64,000 nt of DNA from Bacillota bacterium (GTDB taxonomy: Bacteria; Bacillota; Desulfotomaculia; Desulfotomaculales; Ammonificaceae), in the NCBI GenBank assembly GCA_040755295.1, contig JBFMBK010000004.1, forward strand, positions 149,790 to 213,789. The letters are read 5' to 3'. The number at the start of each line of letters is the position of its first letter. The stretch's first letter is position 1. Below, one piece after another: positions 16,039 through 24,786 of this stretch. The notes under the pieces are model-generated. The model saw only the letters and a list, made by a program, of their open reading frames with translations. It made no database searches and was not told the DNA's origin. Made by a program: the position numbers and the translations under genes.

Positions 16039-19000
16039 CTACCGTTTCAGCCCGGTCAGCGCGATGTTGTTATTGTCGCCGTTTACATTGCCGAAAGTAA
16101 GGTCGCTTGCTATGGCTGGTTCGGTCGGTGTGTCCGAGCCGGTAGGCGCTTTGAATATTTTCAGCAGGTGCTTGCCGGCGAGGTGCTGTTCGATGACCGC
16201 GATCTCGTCCACGCCGTCGTCGTCGATGTCAACCCCGGCGAGAAGGATCCGGTTTTTGTCCGTGTTCGCGTTGCCGAAGCTAAGGTCGCCGGCGATGAAC
16301 GGCTCAACCTGTACCCCGGTTGTTGTCGGGGCTCTGAATATCTTAAGCTGCTGGCCGCCGCCGAGTTTCTGCTGAATCACGGCGATTTCGTCGATCCCGT
16401 CGCCGTCGATATCCACCCCCGCCAGCGCTGTTTTTCTGCTGTCCTGATAAACGTTCCCGAAGGTCGTGTCGCTGGCTATCGGAGGCTCGGTCGGCGTGTC
16501 CGGCCCCGCAGGCGCCCGGAATATTTTCAGCAACTGCTTCCCGGCGAGGTTTTGTTCGATGACCGCGATCTCGTCGATGCCGTCGCCGTCGATATCCACC
16601 CCGGCAAGGGCAGTCCGGTTTTTGTCCGTGGTAGCGTTGCCGAAGGTGAGATCGCTTGCTGTCGCCGGTTCGATGTTGACGGCGAGTCCCGACGGCGCGT
16701 TGAAAATTTTAAGCTGCTGGCCGCCGCCCTGCTTTTGCTCGATGACCGCCACCTCGTCGATCCCGTCGCCGTTGATGTCCACCGCGGCGGCGGCAATTCT
16801 TCTGTTATTTTCGTTTGCGTTGCCGAAAATCACGTCGCTGGCGATCGGCGGCTCGATTTCCGCATCTGAAGTCGCAGGGGGATTAAAAAGCTGGAGCCTC
16901 TGCTTGCCGTCGGGCTTTTGCCTGAGTACGCCGATAACGTCCGATGATACGGGTTGTCCCACCGTAACGTGGATGTAGCCCTGTTTCAATTCTTCATGGG
17001 AGCCGCCGGCGCCGCCGGCCATCAGCAGCACGTCGTAATCGCCGGGTTCTTGGTAGGTATGTGTCGGGTTTTGCTCGGTACTGTAGTTGACGTCGTAGTC
17101 GTCTCCGTCTCCGAACCACCATACCCATACGTCACTACCGGTCGACTGGTTGGTGAATTGAACGGTCAAGGGCGCGTCACCGCTTGTAGGACCGGCGCTG
17201 AACTGAGCTACCACGGGCTCGTAGGCGTAAACGTAACGCGTTACCGTATCCGATCCGTCGGGGCCGTAAACAGTTAAGGTTACGGTATAGACGCCGGGGT
17301 TGTTGTAGATATATGAAGGATTCTGTTCAGAGCTTGTACCGCCGTCGCCGAAAGTCCACGACCGCGAAGTGATACCGCCGGCGGAATTATCGGTGAACTG
17401 AACGGTCAAGGGCGCACCGCCGCAACAGGGATTGGTAGAAAAATCCGCCGCCGGCAGGTGAACGTAAATGTATCCCGGGAGGGTCTTGCTATGCGAACCG
17501 TAAGCGTTGTAAACGACCAGCGTGACGGTGTAACTGCCGGCGTTCTGATAAACGTGTGAGGGATTTTTCAGGGTACTTTTGGTACCGTCCCCAAAATACC
17601 ACAAACGCGACGTGACGGTCCCGGTAGACTGATCGGTGAAGTTCACCGTCAAAGGCGGGGCGCCTCTGATGGGAGTGGCGGTGTAGTCCGCCACCGGAGG
17701 CAGCCCAAGGTTGACATAGTTTGTCTTGGTCAGTTTATCTGTTCCACCCGGCCCGGTTGCGGTCAGACTTACCGTGAAGCTGCCGAGAGAGGTATAGGTG
17801 TGTGCGGGATTCTTTTGTATGCTTGTCCCGCCGTCCCCGAAAGTCCAGAACCATTGGGCGCTGTCTGTGGAGTTATTGGTGAAGTATACCGTCAGCGGAA
17901 CGGTGCCGCTGGTGGTTCCGGCCGTAAACCGCGCATCCGGCGCCGGTGAATAAACGCGGACACAACAGACCTTGTTTAATATGTTCGTACCGTAAGGACC
18001 TTTTGCGGTGAGCTTGACCGTGTAGTCGCCGGCATTGTTGTAGGTATGCGAGGGGTTCCGCGAGGTGCTGGTGTAGCCGTCCCCGAAGTCCCACGACCAT
18101 GAATCGACATCGCCGGTTGACTGGTCGGTAAAGGTGACGGTCAACGGTTTTGTGCCGGTCGCAGGACTGGCGGAGAACTGAGCTTTCGGCGGTCCGGCGA
18201 TGTGGATGGTTTTCGTACGCGTGAACGTTTTGGAACCGGATACCGTCAGCTTGACGGTGTAATCCCCGGGTTCATCGTATTTGTGCAGGGGGTTTGCGTC
18301 GTAGCTGTACGACCCGTCCCCGAAATCCCATTCTATGCTGTAAGCGCCGCCGAAAGTCTTGGACAGGAACTGCACGCAGTGCGGAATCAACCCGTCCGTT
18401 TTCTCAACGGTTGTGAAATCCGCCGCCGGCGTGGGGACGGGGACAAACCGGCAGTCCACGAAAGCTGAATCACCATAAGCGGTTCCCCAGGAACCGCCGG
18501 ACCAGTAACCCTGACCGGTAGGCAAAGCATTGTACCAGTACCTGTAAAGATATTCCGAATCCCCGCCGGACAGCTTATAACTGCCCATAAAGCCGCCTTC
18601 GCAGCACGTCAGTTCGTAAACCCCGTTGGTGGTCACATAAGGAGATAAGGCGACAAAATTGTGTTTAAAAGGGTCGTAGGCCCACGCGTAGACAACGCCG
18701 TTGGTTGCCTCGGCCACAAAGACGCCGTCGCCCCACCAGTAATTCTTCAGACTGACTCCGCTTAGTATCTGCATGCCGTGCCACTTGTGGTCCACGAAGT
18801 CGTAAGTGTAAAGCTCGGCGCCCAGGTAGTAGGTGAACAGTTCCATCTCGCCGCAGGTTGCGTGGGACAATTCATGGGAGGACGTTACATCTATTGAATT
18901 CCAGCCGTATAAACAACCAAGCCAGCATTGCTTAAAACCCGGATCGAATTTGAACAGCCTGTAGTCGCCGTTGAACAGCTTAACCACAACCGTACCGTTG

Positions 19001-20283
19001 TCGCCCCAGGATGCCGACAGATTGCCTCCCGTGCTCAACTCCGCCTCGCGCCATATATGGTTGACCGCATCGTACGCATAAGCATAGCTGTCGGAATCGC
19101 TGGGAGCGCACCAAAGACCCGGGGAGCATTCTTCGGTGATGGCGATGCCGTTGCGGCAACCGGCGTAAGCGTTCCCCTTCCCGATTCCCTTCCATTGTAT
19201 CGAGTGCTCCTGCCCGTCGCACGGGTCGGTGGCATAAAGATAATTGCCGCTCACGCGGATGTCGGTGCAAGGGGTAGTATTCACGTAACCCGCCGGCCAG
19301 AAGTTGACGTGAAGCGTATAACTCCCCGTGCCTTCCGTCGAGTGTTTGACACCGATGTAGTAAGTCCCGGGGTTTTCTAAATCCTTGATAATATAGAAAT
19401 TGCCGAGCGAATTACTGTCCCAGGTTATTAAGTCGCAGTCTTCGTCTCTAAGGTATCCGGCGGTGGTCGTCGAGCTGTATTCGACGGTCGTGTATGCGGA
19501 CAGGGTTCCCGGTTCATATATCTCTACCGAAAAATAGTCGACGTCGGTGCCCGATTCGAAAACGCCGTTGGTGGCGCTGTTTAGCTCAATGGGTGTCGCG
19601 GTGCCGCAGGTGTTGCCGTGGTCGGGTTTGGCCGGATTAGTGGGGTAGGGGTCCGAGCAGTTGGGAATGCCGTCGTCGTCCGAATCCGCGTCGGTTACGC
19701 CGCAGCCGCAAAGGCCGGGCTCCGTCTTCGCGGGGTCTGTCGGGCACTGGTCCGAGCAATTGGGCTCGCCGTCGCCGTCCGTATCGGCGTCGGATATGCC
19801 GCACCCGCAGGCGCCGGGTTCCGTCTTATAACGGTCGTTCGGGCATTCGTCGCAGGCGTCACCCGCGCCGTCACCGTCCTTGTTGGCCTGACCCGCGTTG
19901 GCGACGGACGGACAGTTATCCTCGTCGTCGGCGACACCGTCGCCGTCGGAGTCGGCGACAAAGGTCGCCGTGACGTACTCGTTGCGCGTCATGGATACCG
20001 TGCAGGTGTTTCCGGAAGCGCTGTCGCAGCCGGTCCAGCCCCTGAACACAGAATTGCTGTCGGGTGTGGCGACCAGCTTCACCATTGTTCCTTCTACGAA
20101 TTGGTAGCAGCAATCGCCGCCGCAGTCTATCCCCGCAGGATCGCTGGTTACCGTTCCACCCCCGGTTCCGCTCCTGGTAACGGAAAGAGTGTAATACAGA
20201 GGATCGGCGGCGAATGCGGAACACGCAAAGGTAAAGCACAGAAACAGACTGAATAAACAGGACAACCATAATCTTTTCATCAA
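16039..20283 (-). CDS. Giant secreted TSP3/PKD/FG-GAP repeat protein
   Basis: A 1414-residue paralogue of the gene at 12174. Order: signal peptide (about 25 residues, ends ACSAFA), an InlB B-repeat-like domain (about 28-110, with GGDCCYQFVEGTMVKL), thrombospondin type-3 calcium-binding repeats (about 112-220; DSDGDGVADDEDNCP), a PPC-like domain (about 225-335), the region shared with its neighbour (ending GAYSIEWDFGDGS), seven PKD domains (about 640-1110; WxFGDGxxSxxxNPxHxY signatures) and FG-GAP-like units of about 61 residues to the end (GVDIDGDGIDEIAVIEQ). No anchor motif is visible. The tandem paralogues are about 105 bp apart and may form one minus-strand unit. Likely role: extracellular matrix, adhesion or carbohydrate contact, inferred only. 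Confidence 0.85.
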   Translation of the reverse strand: MMKRLWLSCLFSLFLCFTFACSAFAADPLYYTLSVTRSGTGGGTVTSDPAGIDCGGDCCYQFVEGTMVKLVATPDSNSVFRGWTGCDSASGNTCTVSMTRNEYVTATFVADSDGDGVADDEDNCPSVANAGQANKDGDGAGDACDECPNDRYKTEPGACGCGISDADTDGDGEPNCSDQCPTDPAKTEPGLCGCGVTDADSDDDGIPNCSDPYPTNPAKPDHGNTCGTATPIELNSATNGVFESGTDVDYFSVEIYEPGTLSAYTTVEYSSTTTAGYLRDEDCDLITWDSNSLGNFYIIKDLENPGTYYIGVKHSTEGTGSYTLHVNFWPAGYVNTTPCTDIRVSGNYLYATDPCDGQEHSIQWKGIGKGNAYAGCRNGIAITEECSPGLWCAPSDSDSYAYAYDAVNHIWREAELSTGGNLSASWGDNGTVVVKLFNGDYRLFKFDPGFKQCWLGCLYGWNSIDVTSSHELSHATCGEMELFTYYLGAELYTYDFVDHKWHGMQILSGVSLKNYWWGDGVFVAEATNGVVYAWAYDPFKHNFVALSPYVTTNGVYELTCCEGGFMGSYKLSGGDSEYLYRYWYNALPTGQGYWSGGSWGTAYGDSAFVDCRFVPVPTPAADFTTVEKTDGLIPHCVQFLSKTFGGAYSIEWDFGDGSYSYDANPLHKYDEPGDYTVKLTVSGSKTFTRTKTIHIAGPPKAQFSASPATGTKPLTVTFTDQSTGDVDSWSWDFGDGYTSTSRNPSHTYNNAGDYTVKLTAKGPYGTNILNKVCCVRVYSPAPDARFTAGTTSGTVPLTVYFTNNSTDSAQWFWTFGDGGTSIQKNPAHTYTSLGSFTVSLTATGPGGTDKLTKTNYVNLGLPPVADYTATPIRGAPPLTVNFTDQSTGTVTSRLWYFGDGTKSTLKNPSHVYQNAGSYTVTLVVYNAYGSHSKTLPGYIYVHLPAADFSTNPCCGGAPLTVQFTDNSAGGITSRSWTFGDGGTSSEQNPSYIYNNPGVYTVTLTVYGPDGSDTVTRYVYAYEPVVAQFSAGPTSGDAPLTVQFTNQSTGSDVWVWWFGDGDDYDVNYSTEQNPTHTYQEPGDYDVLLMAGGAGGSHEELKQGYIHVTVGQPVSSDVIGVLRQKPDGKQRLQLFNPPATSDAEIEPPIASDVIFGNANENNRRIAAAAVDINGDGIDEVAVIEQKQGGGQQLKIFNAPSGLAVNIEPATASDLTFGNATTDKNRTALAGVDIDGDGIDEIAVIEQNLAGKQLLKIFRAPAGPDTPTEPPIASDTTFGNVYQDSRKTALAGVDIDGDGIDEIAVIQQKLGGGQQLKIFRAPTTTGVQVEPFIAGDLSFGNANTDKNRILLAGVDIDDDGVDEIAVIEQHLAGKHLLKIFKAPTGSDTPTEPAIASDLTFGNVNGDNNNIALTGLKR

Positions 20284-20781
20284 ACCACCTCCGTTTATTA
20301 CTAAACCCTGTACTGCAGCTTTTATAAAAACCGGAGATTATAAAACAATAATAAAACACATACCTTCCTGTTTTAGGTGAAGGTATTTTCTTGCACCTGT
20401 TATGAGTCATGTATTCTGTATTAAAATTATATACTAAGGTAAAATGCGTTTTGGGTCGTTATTGTAAATTTATTTGCATTTGGAAGTTAAATTAATTTGA
20501 TTGTGTTCAAGTATATTAATATTATCAGTAATATATGTTTCCTTTTTCCGTTTATGTAATTGCCTGTAATGAAGTATATTTAATGCCGTCAATCTATCTT
20601 CCTCATATTGTCTTTGCTTTTGCAGATCACGCTTAATTAACAACTGTGATCGAGTCTGCTCAAGGAGACGGACTGCTTGACCCTGTATTGCAAGCTTAAT
20701 ATAATGAATGGATAAAGCAGCTAAAAACGTCTGCCGTGACTGGTGGTTGAGGGACAGCGTGGGAGGTAGAGGTTGTTTTTT
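20284..20781. other. Divergent intergenic region between surface protein and alaS
   Basis: An AT-rich stretch of about 500 bp that must hold the promoter of the minus-strand surface-protein gene and that of alaS. I looked for the T-box terminal motif (TGGNACCGCG) expected before many Firmicute tRNA synthetase genes and did not find it. A minus-strand open frame covers 20470-20785 but has no ATG start or RBS. Confidence 0.5.
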
Positions 20782-23403
20782 ATGATAGGAAAAGAGATTC
20801 GTCAAAAATTTCTTGACTTTTTCAGGACAAAGGATCACGCGGTTATTCCGAGCGCCTCGCTGATTCCGGCGAGCGATCCGAGCCTGTTGTGGACGTCGGC
20901 GGGGATGGTCCCCTTTAAGCCTTATTTCACCGGCGCCGCCGTTCCCGATAACAGACGTATGGTCAGTTGCCAGAAGTGCCTCCGGACCCCGGACATTGAA
21001 TCCGTCGGCAAGACCGCCCGCCACCTGACCTTTTTCGAGATGCTCGGTAATTTTTCTTTCGGCGATTATTTCAAGGAAGAGGCCATTCCCTGGGCGTGGG
21101 AGTTTATGACCCGGGACCTGGGGATCGATCCGGCACGCCTGTGGATATCGGTTTACCTCGAGGACGACGAGGCTTACGATCTGTGGCGTAAAGTGGGTGT
21201 GTCCCCGGAGCGGATTGTCAGGCTGGGGAAGGACACCAACTTCTGGGAGATAGGGGTGGGTCCCTGCGGTCCCTGCTCCGAGATACATTTTGACTTCGGT
21301 GAGGAAAGCTCCTGCGGGAGGGACTGCAAGGTCGGGTGCGACTGCGACCGGTTTCTGGAACTCTGGAACCTGGTTTTTACACAGTTTTACCGGGATGAGA
21401 AGGGAAATTACTCCCCGCTTGAAAACAAGGGTATCGATACCGGAATGGGGCTCGAAAGGGCGGCCGCGGTCCTTCAAGGCGTGAAAACGGGCTTCGAAAC
21501 CGACCTGTTCCGGGACTTGACCGGCGAAATCGCCGATATCCTTAACGTCCAACGAGACGCCGGTGCGACAGCCGCCACAGCCGTGAAGATTATTGCGGAC
21601 CACGCCCGTGCGATAACCTTCGCCGTAGCGGACGGGGCCCTTCCTTCAAACGAAGGACGGGGTTACGTAATCCGGCGGTTGCTGCGCCGGGCCGTGCGGT
21701 TCGGTGTGCTTTACGGCGTCGATAAACCGTTTCTTGAGCGCGTGGCAACGCAGATTCAAAACAAAATGGGTGAAACGTACCCTGAACTTCTCGAGAAGCG
21801 GGAGTATATCCTCCGGGTGATCCGGGCCGAGGAAGAACGTTTCCTCGAAACCCTCGCGCAGGGGACGGAGATCCTTAACCGCATGATCGGCGAGGCACAG
21901 ACGGCCGGAACCCTTCCGGGGGAGATGGCCTTCAAGCTGTACGACACCTACGGGTTCCCCCTGGAGCTTACAGAAGAGATCTGCGCCGAACAGGGGATGA
22001 CACTAGATAAGGAAGGTTACGCGGCGGCCATGGTGGTCCAGCGCGAGCGCGCCCGGCAGGCGCGTGAGGCCACGGAATATCTTGGTGAGCGCGAGCGGTT
22101 GTTTAAGCGGATAAGGGATAACAAAGGGCGGACTCATTTTGTCGGGTATTTTACGCTCGAAACACCGGCTAAGGTTCTCGCACTGGTTGAAAACGGCGCG
22201 TTGGTTAAAACAGCGAAGGCGGGGGAAACGGTCAGCGTTGTCCTCGAGACCACGCCGTTTTACGCCGAATCGGGCGGGCAGGTCAGTGATAACGGCATCC
22301 TTACCGGTGTGAAGCTGCGGGCGGAAGTGGAGCGCGTCGACCGCCCGGTGGAGGATGTCTTGGTTCACCGTGTGCGGGTGATTGAGGGCATGCTTGAGGA
22401 AAAGGGTATCGTGACCGCTTCGGTCGATATGTTCCAGCGGCGGAAAACCGCCGGCAATCACACGGCGACGCATCTGCTGCACCGGGCTCTCAAAGCCGTA
22501 CTGGGGAGCCATGTCAACCAGGCCGGTTCGCTGGTTGCGTCGGAAAGACTGCGGTTTGACTTCAGCCACTACCAGGCGGTAAACCCGGGGGAACTGCAAA
22601 GGGTGGAAGAGATGGTCAACAGGGCGATCCTCGCGGCCATACCGGTCGAGGCCTTCGAAACCTCCCTCGAAGAGGCCCGTGAAATCGGAGCGGTCGCGTT
22701 ATTCGGGGAAAAGTACGGCGATACGGTGCGGGTGGTCCGGATCGGTGATTTCAGTATCGAGCTCTGCGGCGGAACCCACCTCAGGAATACCGTAGAAGCG
22801 GGAGTATTCAAGATTATATCCGAGGGCAGCGTCGCCTCGGGAATAAGGCGGATTGAGGCGGTTACCGGAGAAGCGGCGCTGACCTATCTTAACACGGCCC
22901 TGGATGATTACCGGCGGATAGCCGAGGTTTTGAAGGCGTCGCCGCGCGACCTGTCGTCCCGGGTGACATCGCTGATGGAACAATTGAAAGAGCTTTCGCG
23001 GGAGAACGAATCCCTTAAGGATAAGGCGGCCGCATATGAGGTGCTGGACCTCTTAAACCGCCAGCAGGATATTAACGGCGTCAACGTACTGGTATCGCGG
23101 GCAAACGCCTCCGATATGGCCCAGCTCAGGGGTTTGCTGGACATATTGCGCGAGCGGCTGGGATCCGGGGTGATTGTTCTCGGGAGCGCTGCGGGTGACA
23201 AGGCGAATGTTGTTGCTGCGGTAACACCGGATTTAATCCCGCGAGGTTTGCATGCCGGGGCTGTCGTTAAAGAAGTGGCCCGGGTAGTGAACGGCGGCGG
23301 CGGCGGGCGGCCGGAACTCGCTCAGGCCGGGGGTAAGAACCCGGCGCGGCTCGACGATGCTTTGATCGCCGGGATAGCTTACATCAAGGCAAAATTGCTG
23401 TAG
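20782..23403 (+). CDS. alaS: Alanyl-tRNA synthetase
   Basis: An 873-residue class II synthetase that charges tRNA-Ala. The N-terminal catalytic core shows IRQKFLDFFRTKDHAVIPSASLIP, LLWTSAGMVPFKPYF, TFFEMLGNFSFGDYFKEEA and DTGMGLERAAAVLQG. The editing domain has HTATHLLHRAL (zinc-binding HxxxH, about residue 558) and CGGTHLRNT. The C-Ala domain ends in GGGGGRPELAQAGG. ATG at 20782 is preferred: AGAGG is 9 nt upstream and MIGKEIRQ fits the family; a TTG at 20773 is possible. It heads the conserved alaS-ireB-ruvX order of Firmicutes. Confidence 0.97.
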   Translation: MIGKEIRQKFLDFFRTKDHAVIPSASLIPASDPSLLWTSAGMVPFKPYFTGAAVPDNRRMVSCQKCLRTPDIESVGKTARHLTFFEMLGNFSFGDYFKEEAIPWAWEFMTRDLGIDPARLWISVYLEDDEAYDLWRKVGVSPERIVRLGKDTNFWEIGVGPCGPCSEIHFDFGEESSCGRDCKVGCDCDRFLELWNLVFTQFYRDEKGNYSPLENKGIDTGMGLERAAAVLQGVKTGFETDLFRDLTGEIADILNVQRDAGATAATAVKIIADHARAITFAVADGALPSNEGRGYVIRRLLRRAVRFGVLYGVDKPFLERVATQIQNKMGETYPELLEKREYILRVIRAEEERFLETLAQGTEILNRMIGEAQTAGTLPGEMAFKLYDTYGFPLELTEEICAEQGMTLDKEGYAAAMVVQRERARQAREATEYLGERERLFKRIRDNKGRTHFVGYFTLETPAKVLALVENGALVKTAKAGETVSVVLETTPFYAESGGQVSDNGILTGVKLRAEVERVDRPVEDVLVHRVRVIEGMLEEKGIVTASVDMFQRRKTAGNHTATHLLHRALKAVLGSHVNQAGSLVASERLRFDFSHYQAVNPGELQRVEEMVNRAILAAIPVEAFETSLEEAREIGAVALFGEKYGDTVRVVRIGDFSIELCGGTHLRNTVEAGVFKIISEGSVASGIRRIEAVTGEAALTYLNTALDDYRRIAEVLKASPRDLSSRVTSLMEQLKELSRENESLKDKAAAYEVLDLLNRQQDINGVNVLVSRANASDMAQLRGLLDILRERLGSGVIVLGSAAGDKANVVAAVTPDLIPRGLHAGAVVKEVARVVNGGGGGRPELAQAGGKNPARLDDALIAGIAYIKAKLL

Positions 23404-23512
23404 AATTCTAAGCTAAAAAATAAAAATTATAGCGCCGAAAGGAAAATGAGCAACCAAAGTAAAATATAACTAAGGGGATGATTTTACTAAAAGGCCTTCC
23501 GGGAGGCAAATC

Positions 23513-23785
23513 GTGGAACAGGATAACTCGAACGAAAAGACGATGATGTTTCAAGTCAAAAAAGAAGAGCCGCAGACCATTCGGGACATTTTACTGGCGG
23601 TGGTGGGCGCCCTCGAAGAAAAGGGGTATAACCCAATAAACCAGCTTGTCGGTTATTTATTGTCGGGTGATCCGGCTTACATAACCAGTCACCGGAATGC
23701 TCGAAACCTCATTCGCCGCCTGGAGCGCGACGAACTCTTGGAGGAGCTGGTAAGGATATACCTCAAAGATGAGGTGGCATACTAA
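23513..23785 (+). CDS. ireB: IreB family regulatory phosphoprotein
   Basis: A 90-residue UPF0297/DUF965 protein. The whole length is family-typical: [61 protein letters not shown]. In Enterococcus IreB is phosphorylated by the Ser/Thr kinase IreK and affects cephalosporin tolerance; the N-terminal Thr in the KTMMF stretch is the likely phosphosite region. GTG start at 23513 after GGGAGGC. Between alaS and ruvX as in most Firmicutes. Confidence 0.93.
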   Translation: MEQDNSNEKTMMFQVKKEEPQTIRDILLAVVGALEEKGYNPINQLVGYLLSGDPAYITSHRNARNLIRRLERDELLEELVRIYLKDEVAY

Positions 23786-23949
23786 GGTTTATACAGTCGA
23801 TCCTTCAACCCGGAAGACCCGAAGACGGAACGCCAGGTGAAGCCGGATACGGTTACGGACGGGTCATGCGCCCGGAAAATGCTGACAACAGTCACAATTC
23901 CATAAAGGTGGTATTAATCTTAAGCGATAAAGGGCATAAAGCGAAAGGA

Positions 23950-23982
23950 GCCAGAGATTCGAACTACTCTGGCCTTATTTTG
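23950..23982 (+). terminator. Hairpin before ruvX
   Basis: GCCAGAG and CTCTGGC pair over 7 bp around a 10-nt loop, followed by CTTATTTTG. It lies 24 nt before the ruvX start, so it could end ireB transcripts or act as an attenuator. Confidence 0.55.
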
Positions 23983-24005
23983 TTCCGAATTGAACGGGAG
24001 ACAAA

Positions 24006-24434
24006 ATGCGGCTCTTAGGGCTTGATATCGGCGATCGAAAGATAGGCCTGGCGATTAGTGACCCTCTTGGTATTACCGCTCAAGGTTTGGGGGTTTTAGT
24101 CAGGGGGAAATTGAGCGACGACATAGAGAAGCTGCTCTCGCTTGCCGGCGAGTATGAGGTTGCCGGGGTTGTCGCCGGACTGCCGCGGAGGTTGGACGGG
24201 AGTCTGGGGCCGCAGGCGCGTAAGGTGGCCGACTTTGTGGCTTTGCTTGAGGAAAAGGGACTTAAGGTTAACCTCTGGGACGAGAGGTTTACCACCAGCG
24301 CCGCCGAACGGATTCTTGTCCAGGCCGATGTTCGGCGTAAAAAGCGACACGCCGTCGTGGATAAACTGGCGGCGGTCATGATTCTCCAAAGCTATCTGGA
24401 CAACCTGGCAAAGCCGGGAAATGCCCAAACTTGA
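24006..24434 (+). CDS. ruvX: Putative pre-16S rRNA nuclease / RuvX (YqgF)
   Basis: A 142-residue RNase H-fold protein. LLGLDIGDRKIGLAISDPLG (first catalytic Asp), VVAGLPRRLDGSLGPQA and LWDERFTTSAAER (catalytic D and E) are the YqgF signatures. YqgF processes the 5' end of 16S rRNA and has been described as a Holliday junction resolvase-like protein. ATG after GGGAGAC. Length and position match the family. Confidence 0.95.
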   Translation: MRLLGLDIGDRKIGLAISDPLGITAQGLGVLVRGKLSDDIEKLLSLAGEYEVAGVVAGLPRRLDGSLGPQARKVADFVALLEEKGLKVNLWDERFTTSAAERILVQADVRRKKRHAVVDKLAAVMILQSYLDNLAKPGNAQT

Positions 24435-24498
24435 CGCAAATGCTGGATAAGTTATATAATTCCTTTATCTTTTGGGAAAATAACGGGAAAAGGGTGGT

Positions 24499-24771
24499 AT
24501 GATGACCGAAGAAATCGAGGTCATTACGCTGGTGGATGAAGACGGCGAGGAGCACGATTTTGAAGTGCTGGATATTTTAGAGGTGGATGGCACCGAGTAC
24601 GCAATTTTACTGCCTGTCGAAGAAGAAGAGGAAGCAGTGGAGGCGATAATCCTTAAATTCAGCCAGGACGAGGAAGGCAACGAAATCCTGGTTGATCCGG
24701 AAGACGAGGAATGGGAAAAGGTTGCCGACATCTGGGACGAAACACGATTCCACGAAGGTGATGACAACTAA
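24499..24771 (+). CDS. DUF1292 acidic protein (YrzB family)
   Basis: A 90-residue very acidic protein: EEIEVITLVDEDGEEHDFEVLDILEVDGTEYAILLPVEE, then DEEGNEILVDPEDEEWEKVADIWDE, the DUF1292 pattern. It follows ruvX in many Clostridia and Bacilli. Molecular role unknown. Two ATG codons in a row (24499, 24502) after AAAGGGTGGT. The next gene begins 15 bp downstream, so they are likely co-transcribed. Confidence 0.9.
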   Translation: MMTEEIEVITLVDEDGEEHDFEVLDILEVDGTEYAILLPVEEEEEAVEAIILKFSQDEEGNEILVDPEDEEWEKVADIWDETRFHEGDDN

Positions 24772-24786
24772 AGGGAGGGCATTCCT

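Noticed and set aside
20470..20785. Minus-strand frame upstream of alaS with a protein-like, helical composition
   Set aside because: No ATG/GTG start with ribosome binding site, and the longer frame runs into alaS on the opposite strand; retained only as intergenic.
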